The notes under the pieces are model-generated. The model had not been told where the DNA came from and made no database searches. It saw only the letters and a program-made list of their open reading frames with translations. From an uncultured Oscillospiraceae bacterium (GTDB taxonomy: Bacteria > Bacillota > Clostridia > Oscillospirales > Oscillospiraceae), in the NCBI GenBank assembly GCA_910587285.1, contig CAJULM010000018.1, positions 1 through 50,063 on the forward strand: a DNA stretch of 50,063 nucleotides, in the 5' to 3' direction. Position 1 is the first letter of the stretch. Each line of letters begins with the position of its first letter. Positions 46,121 to 50,063 of the stretch are shown one piece after another. The position numbers and the translations under genes are program-made.

Positions 46121-46510
46121 TTGAGTGCGAACGATGAAAAAGTACGGCTGAAAATCCGACTGACGGTCGAAGAAAAGACCAGGCTGGAGCATGACGCCGC
46201 TCTGTGTGGCCTGACCCAATCCGAATATCTCCGGCAGATTTGCTTGGGCAAGCGGCCCAGGCCCAAGCAGCCGCCGGAGTTTTGGGAACTGCTGGACGCC
46301 CTGTATGAAATCCACGATAAGCTGGGACGGCTGGCGGTCTACTACCCGGAAGTGGCGGAAGAATGTTCCAGGATTGAACGGCTCGTTCTGCTGTTGCAGG
46401 AGGTGGAAATGGGGCCCCCGCAAAGCCGCTCTTTGGCTTTGTGGGAAGAGGAGCATCCGCGGAATGGTGAGCTTTCGCCGCTTGCGGCGGAAGCGATGAA
46501 TGGAGCGTGA
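46121..46510 (+). CDS. mobC: MobC-like relaxosome accessory protein
   Basis: 129 aa, TTG start behind GGAGGAA. N-terminal ribbon-helix-helix-like part: VRLKIRLTVEEKTRLEHDAALCGLTQSEYLRQICLGK, then a helical MobC domain ending RIERLVLLLQEVE. The last 33 residues are encoded by a palindromic insertion (MGPPQSRSLALWEEE from the hairpin at 46410-46447, then SPLAAEAMNGA from a second GCTTTCGCCGC hairpin) and look unrelated to usual MobC C-termini. Binds oriT and assists the relaxase encoded 7 bases downstream. Confidence 0.82.
   Translation: MSANDEKVRLKIRLTVEEKTRLEHDAALCGLTQSEYLRQICLGKRPRPKQPPEFWELLDALYEIHDKLGRLAVYYPEVAEECSRIERLVLLLQEVEMGPPQSRSLALWEEEHPRNGELSPLAAEAMNGA
46410..46447. repeat. Hairpin element copy inside mobC
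   Basis: GGGGCCCCCGCAAAGCC...GGCTTTGTGGG followed by AAGAGGA, the same element as at 36801-36838 near proA, differing in the loop and a few stem positions. Confidence 0.75.
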
Positions 46511-46516
46511 TGCGAC

Positions 46517-47857
46517 ATGGCGACCACCAGCCTATGGCACATCAAGGGTCGGCTCAGTGACCTGATCGACTACGTTGAGAACCCGGAGAAAACTGTACCC
46601 AAGGGCACCGAGGACTTTTTCAATGTATTTTCGTACATCCAGAACCCACAGAAAACCGCAGACGGCTCGTATGTCACCGCTATCAACTGCCTGAAGCAGA
46701 CGGCTTTGCAGCAAATGATCCTGACCAAGCAGCGGTACGGCAAGAAGGATAACTATATCGCCTGGCACGGCTATCAGAGCTTCAAGCCGGGGGAGGTCAC
46801 CCCAGAGCGGTGCCATGAGATCGGCGTGAAGCTGGCACAGGAGATGTGGGGCGACAGGTTCCAGGTCATTGTCACCACCCACTTGGACAAAGACCATCTG
46901 CATAATCATTTTTGTTTCAATTCTGTGTCCTTCAAGGATGGCAAAAAGTACAACTACTCAAAAGCTGAACAGCAGCGCCTACGGGACACCTCAGACCGGC
47001 TTTGCCGGGAGTATGGGTTGTCCGTCATTGAGTATGGGCGTAAGGCCCCCAGCCGTCCCATCTGGCTGGATGAACAGAGCGGCAAGCCCACCCGCTACAA
47101 CATCTACCGGGCAGATGTGCGGGAGGCCGTCAATGGAAGCCGAACCGTGGAGATGATGGAGAGGTATCTCCGGCGCAAGGGCTATCTCACCGATTTCACA
47201 GGCAAACACTGGAAGATACGCCTGCCACAGTATCAGCACTTCACCCGTTTGGACACCCTGGACGAACATTGGACGCCGGAGAACATCAGGCGTAGCCTGG
47301 GCGCGCGGGCCAGCTTCGGCAACAAGCGCCCTACCGTCAATTTTGCCCCGGAACTGCCGGAGGAACTGCGGGCCTATGTTCCGTTTCAGCGCACCTCTCA
47401 CACTTACCGGCTGTTCCTTTATTGGGAGTACCAGCTTGGCATTTTGCCCAAAGGGACGACCTATCAGCCCACCAGCCCGTTTTTGAAAGAGGAACTGCGA
47501 AAGCTGGACGAAATCACCGCCCAGGTGGATTATCTGGCGAAAACCCGCATTGAAACACTGGACGATCTTCTTTCAGCCCGTGAAGCCCTCCAAGGCGAAA
47601 TGGACGAGCTGACCAATCAGCGGAAGTACTTGCAGAATAAAATCCGCAGAGCGTCACCGGCTGAAAAAGAAGAATTACGGGCTGAAAAGCAGGCCGTGAC
47701 CGCTCAGATTACCGCCTGCCGCAAGAAATTGAAGCTGAATGTCGGCGTTGAGGAACGCTCCGCCAAAATCCAGGACACGATGGACATGGTTTATGCCAAC
47801 GAGGAGCAGCACCGCCAGACGGCGCGGGCCAGGATGAAAGGAGAGCGATACAGATGA
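46517..47857 (+). CDS. Relaxase / mobilization nuclease
   Basis: 446 aa. Relaxase domain (residues about 1-290): catalytic-type tyrosines near YIQNPQKT, and the metal-binding motif THLDKDHLHNHFCFNS (His122, His127, His129, His131), the 3H signature of MOBP-type relaxases. The C-terminal third is a long coiled coil (LDEITAQVDYLAKT, REALQGEMDELTNQRKYLQNKIRR). Nicks oriT and stays covalently bound to the transferred strand. Follows mobC by 7 bases and overlaps the next gene by four. Closely resembles relaxases of Tn1549-like clostridial elements. Confidence 0.93.
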   Translation: MATTSLWHIKGRLSDLIDYVENPEKTVPKGTEDFFNVFSYIQNPQKTADGSYVTAINCLKQTALQQMILTKQRYGKKDNYIAWHGYQSFKPGEVTPERCHEIGVKLAQEMWGDRFQVIVTTHLDKDHLHNHFCFNSVSFKDGKKYNYSKAEQQRLRDTSDRLCREYGLSVIEYGRKAPSRPIWLDEQSGKPTRYNIYRADVREAVNGSRTVEMMERYLRRKGYLTDFTGKHWKIRLPQYQHFTRLDTLDEHWTPENIRRSLGARASFGNKRPTVNFAPELPEELRAYVPFQRTSHTYRLFLYWEYQLGILPKGTTYQPTSPFLKEELRKLDEITAQVDYLAKTRIETLDDLLSAREALQGEMDELTNQRKYLQNKIRRASPAEKEELRAEKQAVTAQITACRKKLKLNVGVEERSAKIQDTMDMVYANEEQHRQTARARMKGERYR

Positions 47858-48126
47858 CCGCAGAAGAAAGAACAACAAAAATTGAGGACTATATTGCTAA
47901 ATTAGACGCTGAATGGCCGGAAATTGAGAAAATTATGGCAAGTCACAGGCTCAACTTGGACACAGGGCGGGAACCACTTCTTCTTTGCCGTATCCCGCCC
48001 GACATGGACTTTACCATGAAAGATGGCCACACCGAATATGAGGTGGTGGGCCGCTTTGACCCGAACAGTGATGAATTTCTGTTGGAACAGATCAGTCGTA
48101 AATTGCGGACTGCGGAAGATGACTAA
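47854..48126 (+). CDS. 90-aa protein coupled to the relaxase
   Basis: Starts MTAEERTTKIEDYIAKLDAEW and continues with a predicted amphipathic helix, then a beta-rich part (PLLLCRIPPDMDFTMKDG, YEVVGRFDPNSDEF). No family recognised. The ATG is inside the relaxase stop (ATGA), so it is translationally coupled and is likely part of the mobilization module. Confidence 0.7.
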   Translation: MTAEERTTKIEDYIAKLDAEWPEIEKIMASHRLNLDTGREPLLLCRIPPDMDFTMKDGHTEYEVVGRFDPNSDEFLLEQISRKLRTAEDD

Positions 48127-48153
48127 AATGCCGAGCAATCTCGCTTTAAAGCG

Positions 48154-48182
48154 TTGAATTATAGACGTGGATATGGTATACT
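48154..48182 (+). promoter_or_regulatory. Promoter of serine recombinase gene
   Basis: TTGAAT (48154-48159), 17-bp spacer, TATACT (48177-48182). Confidence 0.75.
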
Positions 48183-48225
48183 GATTTTGCAATACACCGT
48201 ATCCGATTGTCGGAAAGGAGATACC

Positions 48226-49890
48226 GTGAGCAGACAATCGAAGGAAAACAGGATCACAGCCCTCTACTGCCGTCTTTCCCAGGACGATGGGCGGGAGGGC
48301 GAGAGCAACAGTATTGTCAACCAAAAGGAATTGCTTCAAGGATATGCTCGTCAGCACCGCTTCAAAAATTTGCGTTTTTTTGTGGATGACGGATGGAGCG
48401 GAACGAACTTCGACCGGCCGAGTTTCCGTCAGATGGAGCAGATGATCGAAGCCGGTGAAGTAGGGACGGTCATTGTCAAGGATATGTCCCGGCTGGGCCG
48501 TAACTATCTGCAAGTGGGGATGTATACGGACATTGTATTTGTGGAGAACGATGTGCGGTTCATCGCCATCAACGACAACGTGGACTCCGCAGTACAGACC
48601 GAGTTTGACATGACCCCAATCCGCAATTTTTGTAACGAACTTTACGCCAGAGATACCGCCAAGAAGATCAAATCCACGTTTAAGATGAAAGGCGAGAGCG
48701 GCAGGCATCTCACCACAAATCCCCCGTTCGGCTACGTCAAGGACGAGCAGGATAAGGACAGGTGGCTGATCGACGAAGAAGCCGCGAAAACGGTTCGGTA
48801 CATTTTCAAGCTGTGCTGTGACGGCCTTGGCCCCACACAGATCGCCAACCGGCTGAGGCGGGAACAGGTACTCACCCCCACGGCATACAAGGCCCAGCAG
48901 CGGGGCGAACTGCTTCCAGAGCGGCCCTTCCAGTGGGCACAGAAAACCGTATCCGGGATTTTGGATAAGGTGGAGTATCTGGGCCATACGGAGAATTTCA
49001 AGACCGCATCCAAGAACTACCGCAGCAAGAAGCGGGTCAAGACCGCCAAGGAGGAGCGCAAGCTGTTCCGGGACACCCATCCGGCCATTGTGGATGAACA
49101 CACCTTTCAGGTGGTACAGGAAATTCGCTCTCACCGCCACAGGCCGACGGCTACGGGGAAGGTCAGCATTTTCTCCGGCAAGGTGTTCTGCGCCGACTGT
49201 GGGGCAAAGCTGCAATACAACACGGCCAACAGCTTTTCAGCGAATCAGGATTTCTTCAACTGCGGCAACTACCGCAGCAACACCGGGACTTGCACCGCCC
49301 ACTATATCCGGGCGGTGACGATGGAGAAGATCGTACTGGCCCACATGAAGCGCGTCCTGGCCTATGTCCAGCAGTTTGAGACATCCTTTGTCAAGCGGGA
49401 AATGGAGAAAGCCAACCTCAAGCGCCAATCTTCCGTGGAAAAGGCCAAGCTGGACATTGTGACGCTAAAGCGGCGGGATGAGGACTTGGACGTGCTGTTC
49501 AAGCGCATCTATGAGGACATGGTGGCGGGACGGCTCAGCCCGGAGCGGTTTGACAAACTTTCCACGCAGTACGAGGAGGAGCAGAAGCAGGTACGGCAGG
49601 TCATTGGGGAACTGCAATCGCTGATTGACGATGGCGAACAGGAAGCCCATGACCTCCGACAATTCCTGAAAAGCGTTCGCAAGTACACCGACCCGGAAGA
49701 ACTGACAGCGGAAATGTTGAACGAACTGGTTGACAAGATCATCGTCCACGCTCCCGACAAGAGCAGTGGGCACCGCAGGCAAAAGATTGAGATTTACTAC
49801 AAGGCCGCTGGGATCATTGACATCGCTGACAACCTCTGTGAAGCCGGGGACGGCAGAGGACAGTGGCGTAAAGAGCGGAAAACGGCCTGA
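48226..49890 (+). CDS. Large serine recombinase
   Basis: 554 aa, GTG start behind GGAAAGGAG; the longer opening from 48154 overlaps the promoter. Resolvase-type catalytic domain (1-150) with ALYCRLSQDD, nucleophile Ser18, and SRLGRNYLQVG; recombinase domain (about 170-300, PPFGYVKDEQ, ANRLRREQVLTPTAYK); zinc ribbon CADCGAKLQYN...FFNCGNYRSNTGTC; then a coiled coil (about 385-490) and C-terminal tail. This is the TnpX/TndX-like family that excises and integrates clostridial elements by crossover at a 2-bp core. Located at the island's right end, as expected for an integrase beside its attachment site. Confidence 0.94.
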   Translation: MSRQSKENRITALYCRLSQDDGREGESNSIVNQKELLQGYARQHRFKNLRFFVDDGWSGTNFDRPSFRQMEQMIEAGEVGTVIVKDMSRLGRNYLQVGMYTDIVFVENDVRFIAINDNVDSAVQTEFDMTPIRNFCNELYARDTAKKIKSTFKMKGESGRHLTTNPPFGYVKDEQDKDRWLIDEEAAKTVRYIFKLCCDGLGPTQIANRLRREQVLTPTAYKAQQRGELLPERPFQWAQKTVSGILDKVEYLGHTENFKTASKNYRSKKRVKTAKEERKLFRDTHPAIVDEHTFQVVQEIRSHRHRPTATGKVSIFSGKVFCADCGAKLQYNTANSFSANQDFFNCGNYRSNTGTCTAHYIRAVTMEKIVLAHMKRVLAYVQQFETSFVKREMEKANLKRQSSVEKAKLDIVTLKRRDEDLDVLFKRIYEDMVAGRLSPERFDKLSTQYEEEQKQVRQVIGELQSLIDDGEQEAHDLRQFLKSVRKYTDPEELTAEMLNELVDKIIVHAPDKSSGHRRQKIEIYYKAAGIIDIADNLCEAGDGRGQWRKERKTA

Positions 49891-49893
49891 AAA

Positions 49894-49930
49894 AGCAGGA
49901 CTGTGACCTTTTACAGTCACAGCCCTGCCT
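49894..49930 (+). terminator. Hairpin after serine recombinase
   Basis: AGCAGG-A-CTGTGAC (49894-49906) with GTCACAG-C-CCTGC (49916-49928); short T-content after it. Could be terminator or part of the attachment region. Confidence 0.65.
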
Positions 49931-49994
49931 TACATAGAATACTTCGTTGCGGCACTTTGCCATTCGCCTCCGCGTCCTTTTTTGATTGGGTTTT

Positions 49995-50063
49995 TTACTT
50001 GAAGTACCGGTCCAGCAGGCCCTTGAGAGCCTTACCGTGACGGGCCTCGTCCCGGGCCATCTC
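49995..50063 (-). CDS. Rubrerythrin-type protein, C-terminal end
   Basis: Only the last 22 residues and stop are in the window: EMARDEARHGKALKGLLDRYF-K. The ExxRDExRHG pattern is the di-iron helix of rubrerythrins, and the ending LLxRYF is that of reverse rubrerythrin/NADH peroxidase proteins in Clostridia, which remove hydrogen peroxide in anaerobes. GC-rich like the chromosome, so it lies outside the mobile island. Subtype uncertain because the rest is cut off. Confidence 0.78.
   Translation of the reverse strand, partial: EMARDEARHGKALKGLLDRYFK

Larger units (their letters stand above)
40216..49950. mobile_element. Integrative and mobilizable element carrying an MmeI-like RM system
   Basis: The segment between trmO and the rubrerythrin-type gene has a mobilization module (MobC, relaxase, a small overlapping gene) and a large serine recombinase at its right end, plus TnpV, an XRE regulator and a restriction-modification cargo. 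No type IV secretion genes are present, so it would need a helper conjugation system. Base composition changes from very GC-rich to clearly AT-richer at about 40560. End points are approximate: the right end should lie close after 49930, the left end between about 40216 and 40700; serine recombinases leave only very short duplications, and none could be fixed by eye. Confidence 0.75.

Noticed and set aside
1..50063. tRNA or rRNA genes
   Set aside because: No cloverleaf with a TTCRA T-loop and CCA-proximal stem, and no rRNA signature, was found on either strand by eye.

Overview
This window is a GC-rich bacterial chromosome segment, most likely from a gut Clostridia member of the Oscillospiraceae (Flavonifractor/Lawsonibacter/Oscillibacter type). 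The basis is: a SpoIVB sporulation protease, a Firmicutes-type LexA with an SOS box, AsnA plus AsnS, SLH-domain surface protein, tandem c-di-GMP-I riboswitches, heterodimeric ABC exporter, strong GGAGG ribosome binding sites and -10/-35 boxes of the sigma-A type. No rRNA, tRNA or CRISPR array was seen.

Positions 1-15000: the tail of psuG; a four-gene leftward operon of small membrane/PH-like proteins with its own XRE regulator and a palindromic operator placed exactly over the promoter; a DUF1643 gene; an exporter-sfsA pair; a SprT-like metalloprotease with malQ; glycogen phosphorylase behind a duplicated dispersed repeat; an AIM24 protein whose 3' end and terminator are tandemly duplicated; a TetR-flavodoxin pair; an isolated 35-codon gene; phosphoglucomutase and an M29 aminopeptidase. 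malQ, glgP and pgm together form a glycogen/maltodextrin breakdown route.

Positions 15000-31000: asnA with a 57-aa companion, an XRE regulator, a LytTR-DUF3021 pair, asnS behind a 160-bp palindromic MITE-like element, a DUF2804 gene, a Na/Pi-cotransporter family gene behind a probable yybP-ykoY (manganese) riboswitch with terminator, an MFS carrier, RidA, LexA, and a MarR-controlled heterodimeric ABC exporter.

Positions 31000-40200: three consecutive c-di-GMP-I (GEMM) aptamers in front of a secreted beta-helix/SLH surface protein; a WYL regulator fused in frame to a zinc-ribbon protein that still carries its own promoter-like and RBS signals; proBA; a perfect parS site; a DUF6512 membrane protein; spoIVB behind a structured leader; an HD-domain protein and trmO.

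Positions about 40200-49950: a mobile island, best described as an integrative and mobilizable element. It carries an XRE regulator, TnpV, a DUF5677 gene, a full-length MmeI-like type IIL restriction-modification enzyme with a compositionally foreign recognition domain, an unusual noncoding field of at least six palindromes, MobC, relaxase, a small overlapping gene and a large serine recombinase. The last bases hold the 3' end of a leftward rubrerythrin-type gene.
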